47,770 nucleotides of DNA from Curtobacterium sp. MMLR14_010 (GCF_001865015.1 NZ_MJGV01000037.1:1-47770), one strand, 5' to 3'; positions 16,849 through 24,966 are shown, counted from the first letter of the stretch. Notes: a model not told the origin generated them from the letters alone. Program-made: numbers and translations.

Positions 16849-17603
16849 GAGCGGACCTCCGCAGCCGGCGTGCGGTCGGTGCTGGGGGCCGTGGAGCCGG
16901 CCGACTGGCGGAGGCGGGCCGGCGTGACGGTGGTGGTCCGGGCCTCCTGGCGGTACTTCCGGAGCAGACGCGTCATGTCCTTCACCGCGTTGATGGTGCC
17001 GCGGAGCGTCCCGGTGACCTTGCTGTCCCCGACGCGCTGGGCGTAGCCGATGTCGGACTCGTCGACGAGCCAGCCCGCGGCGTGCGCGGCCAGGACCATC
17101 TCGAGCGGGTAGCCGCTGCGGCGGTCCTGCAGGTCGAGGGCGACGAGGTCCTCGCGGCGCATGACGCGCATCGGGCCGAGGTCGCGGAGGCGGTAACCGG
17201 TGGCGCGGCGCATCAGCACGGCGAGGACGCGGTTGGCGAAGCGGGCGTGCGGGGCCCACGCGCCACGGGTGGTCGGGACGCGGCGGCCGAGCGCCAGGTC
17301 GACGCGGCCGGAGGCGACGCGGTCGACGAGCGGCGGGAGTTCGGCGGGGTCCATGGACGCGTCGGCGTCGCAGAAGGCGACGAAGTCGGCGGTGGCGGCA
17401 GCGACCCCAGCGGCACAGGCCGAGCCGAAGCCGCGACGGGACTCGGTGACGACCGTCGCCCCCAGCGCACGAGCGATGTCGGCGGAACCATCGGTCGACC
17501 CGTTGTCGACGACGATCGCACGATATCCCTCGGGCAGGCGGCCGATGACCGACGGCAGCGCGTCGGCCTCGTCGAGACAGGGGAGGATGACGTCGACCTT
17601 CAT
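16845..17603 (-). CDS. Family 2 glycosyltransferase
   Basis: Cytosolic or membrane-associated GT2 (dolichyl-phosphate mannose synthase-like). VDVILPCLDEADALPSVI opens the fold; VVDNGSTDGS (about residues 32-41) and FCDADASMDP (about 79-88) carry the UDP-sugar and metal DxD contacts. The region LRDLGPMRVMRREDL near 143-157 is the acceptor-loop segment of the subgroup. The 252-residue length is typical for the catalytic domain alone. The ATG at 17603 fits the family N-terminus; ATG 17612 is possible. It is coupled to the DUF2064 gene downstream; upstream lies a repeat-rich gap and then the epimerase gene. Confidence 0.87.
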   Translation of the reverse strand: MKVDVILPCLDEADALPSVIGRLPEGYRAIVVDNGSTDGSADIARALGATVVTESRRGFGSACAAGVAAATADFVAFCDADASMDPAELPPLVDRVASGRVDLALGRRVPTTRGAWAPHARFANRVLAVLMRRATGYRLRDLGPMRVMRREDLVALDLQDRRSGYPLEMVLAAHAAGWLVDESDIGYAQRVGDSKVTGTLRGTINAVKDMTRLLRKYRQEARTTTVTPARLRQSAGSTAPSTDRTPAAEVRS

Positions 17604-17750
17604 GCCCACCATTCGGTGCGACGAGCTGTTTCGGTTGGTCGACGTTGCCATGCACACCAGGCAACCGGAGAGTGGCTGCGGATGTCCGGTGCGCCCCACC
17701 CCGTCTCCGGGGGACGCGCAAAGCGGCCGGGCTGGTGCGTGGTGGTGGTC

Positions 17751-17960
17751 GGGTGGTCGCGACGCCCCGCTCGGGTCAGGCGAGCGGTCGCGAACTGTCG
17801 CCCGGGCCGGGCCGGGCCGGGCCGGTTCGCCGAGCGGTCACGACACCCCGCTCAGGTTCACCGGGCGGTCACGAACTGTCGGTCGGGCGCCCGGCGACCG
17901 ACGCTTCGTGACCGGTCGGCGCTCGGCAGACGGGGTGTCGTGACCACTCGGCCACACCGT
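17751..17960. repeat. 81-bp direct repeats with inverted copy in the epimerase-GT2 gap
   Basis: GGTCGCGACGCCCCGCTC with GAGCGGTCGCGAACTGTCG (17751-17800) recurs as GGTCACGACACCCCGCTC with GGGCGGTCACGAACTGTCG (about 17834-17882), offset about 81 bp. A reversed copy, CGGGGTGTCGTGACCACTCG, follows at 17931-17950, and degenerate CTGACCACTCGGC units continue to about 18010. The 478-bp gap 17604-18081 holds no gene that I can support. Confidence 0.75.
17804..17825 (+). repeat. GGGCC pentanucleotide microsatellite
   Basis: Four GGGCC units followed by GG. Four runs of three G at 2-nt spacing could form a G-quadruplex on the plus strand. Confidence 0.7.
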
Positions 17961-18081
17961 GACCCCTCGGCCACACCCTGACCACTCGGCAGCGACGGAC
18001 CCTGACCACTCAGCCGCACCGGACCGAGACCGGTTGCCGCGCCGGCCCCGGCGCCGGCCGCTCGGCAGCCCGCGGCCGCGC

Positions 18082-19164
18082 TCAGCCCACCGCCGCCCGC
18101 AGCGGAGCGTCCGCGAACTCGCGCATGCCCCGCTCGAAGTCGACCTCCGCGCGCCACCCGAGCTCGTCCGCGATCCGCGCCGACGACGCCGTGACGTGCC
18201 GGACGTCCCCGAGCCGGTACTCCCCGGTGACGACGGGCTCGAACCCGGCCGTCCCGGCGATCGCCGCGGCCATGTCACCGATCGTGTGGACCGTGCCCGA
18301 GCCGACGTTGTACGCCCGGAAGGAGTCCGCTGGCATGGTCTCGGTCGCACCGATCGAGGCGAGGTTCGCCCCAGCGACGTCGTCCACGTGCACGAAGTCA
18401 CGCCGCTGGGCGCCGTCCTCGAAGACCCGGGGTGCCTCGCCGCGGGCGATCGCGCTGCGGAACAGCGAGGCGACGCCCGCGTAGGGCGTGTTCGCGGGCA
18501 TGCCCGGTCCGTAGACGTTGTGGTACCGGAGCGCGATCGCCCGGCCGCCGGTGGCCCGGGCCCAGGACGAGGCCAGGTGCTCCTGCGCGACCTTCGTCTG
18601 CGCGTAGACGTTCCGCGGGTCGAGGGCGGCGGACTCGTCGATCAGCCCGGGGACGAGCGGCTGCCCGTCGGGACCGATCGGGTCGAAGCGCCCGGCGTCC
18701 AGGTCCTCGCGGCGACGGGCCGGCGGCCGCATCGGTGAACCGGTCGCCGTGGCGTAGGCGCCCTCGCCGTAGACGACCATCGAGCTCGCCACGACCAGTC
18801 GGAGGATGTGGAGCCGGTCCATCCCTGCTAGTACGCAGGCCGTGCCGGCGTCGTTGCTCGAGACGTAGTCGGGGGCGTCCTGGAAGTCGACGCCCAGGCC
18901 GACCTTCGCGGCCTGGTGGCAGACGACGTCGATGCCGTCGAGGGCGGCGTCGAGCGCCACCCGGTCGCGTACGTCGCCCTGGATGAACTCGACCCCGCGG
19001 GCCTGGTGGTCGGCCGCCACCGCGGCGACCCCACCGTCGACGCCACCGTGCACGTCGGAGCGGAGCGAGTCGAGGACGCGCACCTCGTGCCCGTCGGCCA
19101 GGGCGCGACGGACGATGGCGGAGCCGATGAAGCCCGCACCGCCGGTCACCAGCAGGCGGCTCAC
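18082..19164 (-). CDS. NAD-dependent sugar-nucleotide epimerase/dehydratase
   Basis: Extended SDR of 360 residues. VTGGAGFIGSAIVRRAL (about residues 6-22) is the NAD loop; SSMVVYGEG (about 124-132) supplies the catalytic Ser/Thr strand and NVYAQTKVAQEHL (about 180-192) the YxxxK pair. RRDFVHVDDVAGANL near 264-278 and YNVGSGTVHTIGDMA near 296-310 are the NDP-sugar region. GalE-like or dehydratase-like activity cannot be separated by eye. The GTG start overlaps the mtnP stop by GTGA, so the two are one transcript. It probably makes the sugar donor used by the GT2 downstream. Confidence 0.87.
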   Translation of the reverse strand: MSRLLVTGGAGFIGSAIVRRALADGHEVRVLDSLRSDVHGGVDGGVAAVAADHQARGVEFIQGDVRDRVALDAALDGIDVVCHQAAKVGLGVDFQDAPDYVSSNDAGTACVLAGMDRLHILRLVVASSMVVYGEGAYATATGSPMRPPARRREDLDAGRFDPIGPDGQPLVPGLIDESAALDPRNVYAQTKVAQEHLASSWARATGGRAIALRYHNVYGPGMPANTPYAGVASLFRSAIARGEAPRVFEDGAQRRDFVHVDDVAGANLASIGATETMPADSFRAYNVGSGTVHTIGDMAAAIAGTAGFEPVVTGEYRLGDVRHVTASSARIADELGWRAEVDFERGMREFADAPLRAAVG

Positions 19165-20000
19165 GCGCCGACCGCCATGACGCTCGCGCTGGCCGCCGCG
19201 GGGACGAGCTCGCGCGGTGTGTAGTCGTCGGGGACCGCGGCGACGATCGACCCGATCGCGCGGACGATGACCTCGTTCGCGCGGGCGAGGCGCTCCATCA
19301 CCATCGCGTGGGAGACGGGTGCCTCCGCCGCGGCCTCGTCCTCCGTCGGCGCGAGCCCGGCGTCGGCATCGGTGACGAACGACAGGTTGACGGTGCCGAT
19401 GCCGAGCTCCGCGGCGAGCGGGACCTCGGGCGTCATCGTCATGTTGATCGTGTGGCCGCCGGCCTCGCGCAGCCAGACCGACTCCGCGCGGGTCGAGAAG
19501 CGGGGGCCCTGGATCACGACGCACGTACCGGTCGGGCGGAACGGGACGTCGAGGCCCGCGACCGCCTCGACCGCGGCCCGGCGGAGCACCGGGTCGAAGG
19601 GGTCCGCGAAGGAGAGGTGCTGGACGGCGTCCTCGAAGAACGTGTCGGCGCGCCCCCAGGTGCGGTCGATGAGCTGGTCCGTCACGACGAAGGTGCCGGG
19701 TGCGTAGTCGGGGTGCAGGCCGCCGACGGCGCTCGACGACACGATCGCGCGGACGCCGAGGGACCGGAGCGCCCACAGGTTCGCGCGGTGGTTGATGCGG
19801 TGCGGTGCGACGGAGTGCTCCCGCCCGTGCCGGGTCAGGAAGGCGACGCGCTTCCCCGCCATCGTGCCGACCGTGATCGGGGACGAGGTCGCCCCGAACG
19901 GCGTCGGGACGTCGATCTCGTCTGCGGTGCCCGGTGCGAAGAGCTCGTAGAGGCCGGAGCCTCCGATCACACCGATGTTCGCGGTCACGTCGTTCTCCAC
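19161..20000 (-). CDS. mtnP: S-methyl-5'-thioadenosine phosphorylase
   Basis: Cleaves methylthioadenosine with phosphate to adenine and methylthioribose 1-phosphate, recycling the by-product of polyamine and other SAM-using pathways. The 279-residue protein shows GVIGGSGLYELF (about 10-21), FLTRHGREHSVAPHRINHRAN (split: FLTRHGREHSVAP, PHRINHRAN at about 54-73) that binds phosphate, GPRFSTRAES (about 171-180) and NMTMTPEVPLAAELGI (about 190-205), the nucleoside site of the MTAP/PNP family. The start is GTG 20000 with GGAGG 6 nt upstream. First gene of the minus-strand unit and divergent from moeA across 93 bp. Confidence 0.92.
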   Translation of the reverse strand: MENDVTANIGVIGGSGLYELFAPGTADEIDVPTPFGATSSPITVGTMAGKRVAFLTRHGREHSVAPHRINHRANLWALRSLGVRAIVSSSAVGGLHPDYAPGTFVVTDQLIDRTWGRADTFFEDAVQHLSFADPFDPVLRRAAVEAVAGLDVPFRPTGTCVVIQGPRFSTRAESVWLREAGGHTINMTMTPEVPLAAELGIGTVNLSFVTDADAGLAPTEDEAAAEAPVSHAMVMERLARANEVIVRAIGSIVAAVPDDYTPRELVPAAASASVMAVGA

Positions 20001-20093
20001 AGGTCCTCCGGATCGTCAGGGGTGCGCCGAGCGCGCTGGTTACGCTACTGACAGGCGGCCGGGTGGGCCGCATCGAGTCCTTCGGAGGCAGCC

Positions 20094-21350
20094 GTGCGAA
20101 CGATCGGTCAGCACCAGCGCGAGCTGGAAGCCCTCGTCGCACCCGCGCTGCTCACGTTGGCAGACGTGGTCGGGGACGACAGCCTGGAGGCCCTGCTCGT
20201 CGACGACCTCGCTGCCGACACCGGCGCCGGACACGGGTACCGCGTGCTCGGACGAGCCGTCGGCTCACCGATGCCGCTCCCACCGTTCGACAACAGCCAG
20301 ATGGACGGCTTCGCGGTGCGGTCCGCGGACGCCGGCACGACGCTGCGCGTCGCCGAGCCGATCCCGGCCGGCGTCGTCCCCGCGCCGCTGACCCCCGGCA
20401 CCGCGGCGCCGATCATGACCGGTGCGCGCATCCCCGACGGCGCGGACGCCGTGTTCCCGGTCGAGGCCACCGCGCCCGGGGTCTTCCCCGCGGCACTGTC
20501 CTTGACCACGGTGGAGGTGCCGACGGACCTGGCTCCCGGCACCTTCGTGCGCACCACCGGGTCCGACCTGGCACTCGGCGCACCGGTCGTCGCAGCAGGG
20601 GCGGCGCTGACACCGGCCGTGCTCGGTGCGCTGGCTGCTGCGGGCGTCACGCAGGTCGAGCTGGTCCGACGACCGCGGGTGCTCGTCGTGTCGACGGGCT
20701 CCGAGCTGTCCGGGTTCGCAGGTGCTGCCGGCGCCGGTGCCGCGATCAACGACGCGAACGGCATCGCGCTGCGGGCGGCGCTCGCCGAGGTCGGGGTCGA
20801 GTCGCGGATCGCGCGCGTGCCCGACGACGAACCGCGCTTCCTTGCCGCACTCGATGCCGCCGTGGGGGACTGGGCCGACCTCGTGCTCACGACCGGCGGG
20901 ATCAGTGCCGGGGCCTACGAGGTCGTCCGTCAGGCACTCGAACCCCGCGGGCTCGCCGTCACGCCGGTCGCGATGCAGCCGGGTGGTCCGCAGGCATCCG
21001 GCACCGTGTCGATCGCGGGGCGTCCCGTGCCGGTCGTGTCCTTCCCGGGCAACCCGGTGTCGGCGCTGGTGTCGTTCGAGGTCTTCCTCCGCCCGCTGCT
21101 CGCCCGTGCCGCCCGGATGCCCGAGTCGCGCGTCACGCAGGTGCTACCCGCGGCGTCCGCTGCCGCGTCGCCCGAGGGCAAGCACCAGGTCCGTCGCGGT
21201 CGGGTGCAGGACGGCCACGTGCACTTCGTCGGTGGTCCGTCCTCGCACCTCCTCGCCCACTACGCCGACGCCACGCACCTGGTGCACGTACCCGTCGGCA
21301 CCGCGGCCGTCGCGCCCGGTGACCCCCTGACCGTCTGGAGCCTCCGATGA
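20094..21350 (+). CDS. moeA: Molybdopterin molybdenumtransferase MoeA
   Basis: Inserts molybdate into adenylated molybdopterin in the last step of molybdenum cofactor synthesis. The 418-residue protein has PLPPFDNSQMDGFAVRSADA (about residues 60-79), the family signature, then PIMTGARIPDGADAVFPVE (about 105-123), and the MoaB-like domain with VVSTGSEL (about 200-207), INDANG (about 219-224) and LTTGGISAGAYE (about 264-275). SFPGNPVSALVSFEVFLRP near 314-332 precedes the C-terminal domain IV. The start is GTG at 20094 with GGAGG 7 nt upstream. First gene of a tightly coupled Mo-cofactor operon. Confidence 0.95.
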   Translation: MRTIGQHQRELEALVAPALLTLADVVGDDSLEALLVDDLAADTGAGHGYRVLGRAVGSPMPLPPFDNSQMDGFAVRSADAGTTLRVAEPIPAGVVPAPLTPGTAAPIMTGARIPDGADAVFPVEATAPGVFPAALSLTTVEVPTDLAPGTFVRTTGSDLALGAPVVAAGAALTPAVLGALAAAGVTQVELVRRPRVLVVSTGSELSGFAGAAGAGAAINDANGIALRAALAEVGVESRIARVPDDEPRFLAALDAAVGDWADLVLTTGGISAGAYEVVRQALEPRGLAVTPVAMQPGGPQASGTVSIAGRPVPVVSFPGNPVSALVSFEVFLRPLLARAARMPESRVTQVLPAASAAASPEGKHQVRRGRVQDGHVHFVGGPSSHLLAHYADATHLVHVPVGTAAVAPGDPLTVWSLR

Positions 21351-21880
21351 CCGACGACACCACCGCCTCCGATCCGGCGTCCGCGACTGCGTCCGCGTCC
21401 GCGTCCGCGTCCGACGACCTGTCCCACGTCCGTGCGGACGGCAGCGCGCACATGGTCGACGTCTCGGAGAAGGACGTCACCGACCGCTCCGCGACGGCCA
21501 CCGCGACGCTCGTCACCCGTCCGGACGTCGTCGAGCGCATCCTCGACGGCTCCCTGCCCAAGGGCGAGGTCATCGGGACGGCCCGCATCGCCGCGATCAT
21601 GGCGGTGAAGAAGACCTCCGACCTCATCCCGCTCTGCCACCCGCTGCCCATCGCTGGCGTCCAGGTCGAGATCACCGGCGCCGGCGACCGCGTGGTCGTG
21701 GAGGTCTCCGTCCGCACCACCTCCCGCACCGGCGTGGAGATGGAGGCCCTCACCGGCGCGAGCGTCGGCGCCCTCACGGTGTACGACATGGTCAAGGCCG
21801 TCGACCGCACGGCCACGATCACGGACGTCCGCGTGCTCGAGAAGCACGGCGGCCGGTCCGGGGACTGGAGCGCACGATGA
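21347..21880 (+). CDS. moaC: Cyclic pyranopterin monophosphate synthase MoaC
   Basis: Converts the MoaA product (3',8-cyclo-GTP) to cyclic pyranopterin monophosphate. MVDVSEKDVTDRSATA (about residues 33-48) starts the conserved domain, PKGEVIGTARIAAIMAVKKT (about 68-87) and LIPLCHPLPI (about 90-99) hold catalytic Lys and His residues, and GVEMEALTGASVGALTVYDM (about 126-145) is the family signature. A low-complexity Ser/Ala/Asp leader of about 30 residues (built from GCGTCC repeats) precedes it and is unusual. The ATG overlaps the moeA stop and the stop overlaps mog, both by ATGA. moaA is not in the window. Confidence 0.95.
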   Translation: MTDDTTASDPASATASASASASDDLSHVRADGSAHMVDVSEKDVTDRSATATATLVTRPDVVERILDGSLPKGEVIGTARIAAIMAVKKTSDLIPLCHPLPIAGVQVEITGAGDRVVVEVSVRTTSRTGVEMEALTGASVGALTVYDMVKAVDRTATITDVRVLEKHGGRSGDWSAR

Positions 21881-22383
21881 ACCTGCTCAGCCGAGGCCGA
21901 GCCGCGGTCGTCGTCGTGTCCACCCAGGCGGCCGCCGATCCCGCCCTCGACCGCACCGGGCCCGTGATCGCGGCCTGGCTCCGCGAGCACGACTTCGCGG
22001 TCCCCGAGCCGGTGATCGTCGCCGACGGCGGGCCCATCGCGGCGATGGTGACGAGCGAGCTCCTCGCCGAGGCCCGGGTGGTCATCACCACGGGCGGCAC
22101 CGGCGTCACGCCGACCGACCGCACGCCCGAGGCAGTGGCGCCCCTGCTCGACCTGCAGCTGCCCGGCATCGTCGAGGAGATCCGACGCCGGGGTCTCGTT
22201 GGGGCCGGACCGACCGCACTGCTGAGCCGCGGCGTCGCCGGCATCGCCGGCAGAACGCTCGTCGTCACGCTGCCCGGGTCCCGCGGCGGGGTGTCCGACG
22301 GGCTCGACGTCCTCGACGGACTCCTCGACCACCTGCTCGCACAGCTGCACGGCGAGGGCCACGCTCCCCGGAGCACGTCGTGA
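21877..22383 (+). CDS. mog: MogA/MoaB-family molybdopterin adenylyltransferase
   Basis: Adenylates molybdopterin before MoeA inserts the metal. The 168-residue protein carries VVITTGGTGVTPTDRTPEAV (about residues 67-86), the MPT-binding loop with the conserved Asp, and LPGIVEEIRR plus LSRGVAGIAGRTLVVTLPGS, the remaining family signature ending in the PGS turn. The length fits MogA/MoaB rather than the MoeA-fused form. ATG overlaps the moaC stop, and its stop overlaps the moaE GTG. MogA and MoaB cannot be told apart by sight, but the operon context supports cofactor synthesis. Confidence 0.92.
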   Translation: MNLLSRGRAAVVVVSTQAAADPALDRTGPVIAAWLREHDFAVPEPVIVADGGPIAAMVTSELLAEARVVITTGGTGVTPTDRTPEAVAPLLDLQLPGIVEEIRRRGLVGAGPTALLSRGVAGIAGRTLVVTLPGSRGGVSDGLDVLDGLLDHLLAQLHGEGHAPRSTS

Positions 22384-22835
22384 CCGCGCTCGACGGCACT
22401 GCCGACCAGAGCGCCGACCGCGTGGTCGTCGCCGAAGTCGTCGACCGGGTGATCACGGTGGACGAGGTCGCCGCAGTCGTCGCCACCGACCAGGACGGCG
22501 CCGTCGTGACCTTCGCGGGCGTGGTGCGCGACCACGACGGCGGCAAGGGCGTCACGGCGCTCGACTACGAACAGCACCCGAGCGCCGGCAGTGTCATCGC
22601 CGAGGTCGCCCGTACGATCACAGCCGACCACCCCGGGGTTCGCGTCGCCGTCCTGCACCGGGTGGGGGCGCTCGTCGTCGGGGACGTGGCACTCGCAGCG
22701 GCCGTGTCCTCGTCGCACCGGGCGGACGCGTTCACCGCCTGCGCCGCGCTCATCGACCTGGTGAAGGAGCGCACCCCGATCTGGAAGCACCAGCGGTTCG
22801 CCGACGGGACCGACGAATGGGTCGCGTCCCTGTGA
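22380..22835 (+). CDS. moaE: Molybdopterin synthase catalytic subunit MoaE
   Basis: Large subunit of molybdopterin synthase, which transfers sulfur from thiocarboxylated MoaD to cyclic pyranopterin monophosphate. In 151 residues one sees GAVVTFAGVVRDHDGGKGV (about 39-57), LDYEQHPSAG (about 60-69), VAVLHRVGALVVGDVALAAAV (split: HRVGALVVGDVAL near 90-102), SSHRADAFTACAALID (about 107-122) and the catalytic KERTPIWKHQRF (about 125-136). No moaD gene is adjacent, so the small subunit must be encoded elsewhere. GTG start overlaps mog by GTGA; the next gene overlaps its stop. Confidence 0.94.
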   Translation: MTALDGTADQSADRVVVAEVVDRVITVDEVAAVVATDQDGAVVTFAGVVRDHDGGKGVTALDYEQHPSAGSVIAEVARTITADHPGVRVAVLHRVGALVVGDVALAAAVSSSHRADAFTACAALIDLVKERTPIWKHQRFADGTDEWVASL

Positions 22836-23611
22836 CCGGGGAACCGGGGACCACGACCGACGCCCCGACGGACACCGCGGACCGGGCGGGCACCGCGGAC
22901 CGGGCGGGCACCGCGGACCGGGCGGACACCGCGGACTCGGCGGACACCGCGGACTCGGCGGACACCGCGGATCCGGCGGACACCGCGGACCCGACGGCAG
23001 CGGAACACCAGGCGCCTGGTGTCGTCGCCGCGTCGCTCCGGTGGGAGGCCGCCGCTGCCGTCGCCGACGAGGTCCTGGCCGTCCCGCCCGGCCCCGACGA
23101 GTCCCGCATGGCGAACGCTGCGTTCGTGGCGGCGACGGTCGTGGCCGTCGTGGCCGTCGCGATGCTCCTCGCGCCGGTGCCGTCCGGCTGGCGTGCCGCC
23201 GTGGCCGTCGCCGTCCTCGTGCTCGGCGCGGTGCTCGGGGGCGTCGGACTCCTCCGAGGGCGCGCTCGTCGGCGGATGCACCCAGCGGCACGCCTCCACG
23301 AGGACGCCATCATCGCCGCGCTCACGTCCCGGGAACGACAGGCCGTCCGTCGTGCGGTCAACGGTCGCTCGAACGCACCCGAGGACCGCGCATCGGTGGT
23401 CGACGCCGTCGCGCTCCGCCGTGCCGAGGCGGGCGGCACCGTGTACACCGCCGGTGCCGCCATCACGGGGACGAGCGGTGTGGTCCTGCAGCACGACTCC
23501 TCGCTCCTCTGGGCCGGGGCGGTCGTGGTCTGGTTCGCAGCACTCGTGACGACGTGGTGGCGGCGCCGCCTCGCAGACCGGTACCTCCGCCGCCGAGGGC
23601 TGCGATCCTGA
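22832..23611 (+). CDS. Membrane protein with hexapeptide-repeat N-terminus
   Basis: A 259-residue protein translationally coupled to moaE by GTGA (start 22832). Residues about 16-57 are seven copies of a TAD(R/S/P)A(G/D) hexad encoded by an 18-bp tandem repeat, predicted disordered and acidic. Two helices follow at about 98-112 and 119-135, then a basic, Arg-rich cytoplasmic stretch (LRGRARRRMHPAARL; SRERQAVRRAVNGR) and a last hydrophobic segment near 212-232 before a WWRRRLADRYLRRRG end. I recognise no family. Its place at the end of the Mo-cofactor operon is intriguing but may be chance; a role in cofactor synthesis is not shown. Confidence 0.7.
   Translation: MTGEPGTTTDAPTDTADRAGTADRAGTADRADTADSADTADSADTADPADTADPTAAEHQAPGVVAASLRWEAAAAVADEVLAVPPGPDESRMANAAFVAATVVAVVAVAMLLAPVPSGWRAAVAVAVLVLGAVLGGVGLLRGRARRRMHPAARLHEDAIIAALTSRERQAVRRAVNGRSNAPEDRASVVDAVALRRAEAGGTVYTAGAAITGTSGVVLQHDSSLLWAGAVVVWFAALVTTWWRRRLADRYLRRRGLRS
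22873..22998 (+). repeat. 18-bp coding minisatellite, seven units
   Basis: CACCGCGGA recurs at 22873, 22891, 22909, 22927, 22945, 22963 and 22981, an exact 18-bp period. The first units are almost identical, so copy number may vary between strains without changing the frame. Confidence 0.9.
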
Positions 23612-23683
23612 GAACACCGCAGGGCTCGCCGCGGAGAACCGCACCCCACGAAGAGGTGCGTGGCGCAGTTCACCGCTGATCCA

Positions 23684-23689
23684 TAGGAT
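23684..23689 (+). promoter_or_regulatory. -10 element TAGGAT for the 23698 gene
   Basis: TAGGAT followed by 8 nt and ATG 23698, with no ribosome binding site. Fits a leaderless start. Confidence 0.55.
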
Positions 23690-23697
23690 TCGACGTC

Positions 23698-24096
23698 ATG
23701 AGCGTGCTGTTGTCCGGGGTCACCATCGTCCTGCTGGTGTTCGCACTGATCGACATCCTGACGAAGACGGACGACCAGATCCGCGGGCTGCCGAAGATCG
23801 CGTGGGTCATCCTCGTGATCCTGGTGCCCGTCGTCGGCAGTGTCGTGTGGTTCGCGATCGGGCACGACTGGGCTCCCGGTCCTCGCAACCACGGCCGCTA
23901 CATCGAGCCGAACCGCCACGAGGACCAGCACCCCACCCTCGGCCACGCCCGAGCGGCGCACGGCGACCGGCGCGTGACCACGACGGAGCAGGAGCTCGCC
24001 GAACTCGACCGCGAGATCGAGTTCTGGGAGGCCAAGGCCCGGCTCAAGCGCGCCAAGGAAGCCGCTGGCGAGGGCGACAGCGCCTCGTCGATCTGA
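23698..24096 (+). CDS. PLDc_N-domain membrane protein with C-terminal coiled coil
   Basis: A 132-residue protein. The first 60 residues have two helices with the PLDc_N pattern (VLLVFALIDIL, then LPKIAWVILVILVPVVGSVVWF), the short membrane domain found in front of cardiolipin synthases and, alone, in many actinobacterial small proteins. The tail TEQELAELDREIEFWEAKAR, followed by LKRAKEAAG, is a charged amphipathic coiled coil. It has no HKD catalytic motif, so it is not a phospholipase; a membrane-scaffold role is possible. The start is ATG 23698. Seven bases separate its stop from the next membrane gene, so the two are likely cotranscribed. Confidence 0.82.
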   Translation: MSVLLSGVTIVLLVFALIDILTKTDDQIRGLPKIAWVILVILVPVVGSVVWFAIGHDWAPGPRNHGRYIEPNRHEDQHPTLGHARAAHGDRRVTTTEQELAELDREIEFWEAKARLKRAKEAAGEGDSASSI

Positions 24097-24103
24097 CCCG
24101 CTG

Positions 24104-24799
24104 ATGACCACCGAGACCACCTACGCGACCGACGTCGTCACCGACGAGCAGTGGGACGCGATCGACCGCCGCCTCGACGGGGGTCTGGTGGACGACCGCG
24201 CCCGTCGGGCTGCACGCCGTCGTCGCCTGCCCTGGATCCTGGGTGCCCTGGCGCTCGTCCTCGTCGGCGGGGTGGCCGCCGGGTGGTTCGCCGCTGACCT
24301 GGGCATAAGCTCGGGTCCGTCTGCCCGGGAGCCTGCTCCGGGTTCGTCGAGTGTGGTGGGCACGGTGGTCTACGCCGCACTGCTCGTGTTCGGCTACGGG
24401 ATGCTCGTGTCAGGCCTGATCGTGATGGCTCGATCACGCGGCACGATCATGCCCCCTCCGGAGGCCATAGCCGGGATGCCGCGCAGCGAGCGCCTGTCCA
24501 TCCGGCGGACCCTCGCGGGGCGCGAACGGGCGGACCCCTCCCGCCGCCGCTCACTCCGACGGCTGGCGACGCTCCGGCTCGACCAGGTCAGGTCGTCGGG
24601 CTGGACCTTCGGCGGGCTCCTCCTGGTCACGGTCGGTCAGGTCTGGAACGACTGGGGACGGTGGACGGGAACCCTCTTCCTCTGTGCCTTGGTGCTCTAT
24701 GTCGTCGTCATCGTGGCGTTCTTCGTGCAACGCCGACGCTGGCGCGCCTTCCTCGCCGCGCACCCTGCTGACGGGGGCGAGCCGGCGTCGGGGAGCTGA
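24104..24799 (+). CDS. Hypothetical four-helix membrane protein
   Basis: A 231-residue protein with hydrophobic segments at about residues 43-62, 83-108, 165-180 and 190-210. The N-terminal soluble part has EQWDAIDRRLDGG followed by an Arg cluster (RARRAARRRRLPW) that sets it inside. Between TM2 and TM3 a basic loop contains SERLSIRRTLAGRERAD. I recognise no family and no catalytic motif. It follows the PLDc_N protein by 7 nt and is probably its operon partner. The ATG start has no strong ribosome binding site, consistent with coupling. Confidence 0.72.
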   Translation: MTTETTYATDVVTDEQWDAIDRRLDGGLVDDRARRAARRRRLPWILGALALVLVGGVAAGWFAADLGISSGPSAREPAPGSSSVVGTVVYAALLVFGYGMLVSGLIVMARSRGTIMPPPEAIAGMPRSERLSIRRTLAGRERADPSRRRSLRRLATLRLDQVRSSGWTFGGLLLVTVGQVWNDWGRWTGTLFLCALVLYVVVIVAFFVQRRRWRAFLAAHPADGGEPASGS

Positions 24800-24804
24800 G
24801 CCGA

Positions 24805-24850
24805 GCCTCCCGGCTGTCCGTCGGGACCACGTGCGGGTCGCACGGTGCGC
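24805..24850 (+). other. GC-rich intergenic region with half of a GCCTCC-type hairpin
   Basis: AGCCTCCCGG at 24805-24814 matches the right arm of the hairpin family but the matching left arm is missing; a short AGCCG/CGGCT stem is all that forms. The rest of 24800-24972 is the promoter region of the ABC-F gene and shows no gene. Confidence 0.35.
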
Positions 24851-24960
24851 GCGCAGCCGGCCGGTGCGAGCTTGGCCGCCCCGTGCGGCGGCATGACCTC
24901 GCACGGTGTGGGCACCCTCGCACCAACCGGAGCCCGCCCCGACCCCGCCTCCGCACCGCC

Positions 24961-24966
24961 TACCCT
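24961..24966 (+). promoter_or_regulatory. -10 element TACCCT for the ABC-F gene
   Basis: TACCCT, 6 nt, then GTG 24973. Same layout as the other leaderless-type starts. Confidence 0.5.

Noticed and set aside
17804..17825. GGGCC microsatellite as a regulatory G-quadruplex
   Set aside because: Folding is possible, but the region is noncoding and repetitive and nothing ties it to a promoter, so it is listed only as a repeat.
22873..22998. Tandem 18-bp repeat as CRISPR or regulatory iteron
   Set aside because: It has no spacers, keeps frame and lies inside a coding region with a clear hexapeptide product.
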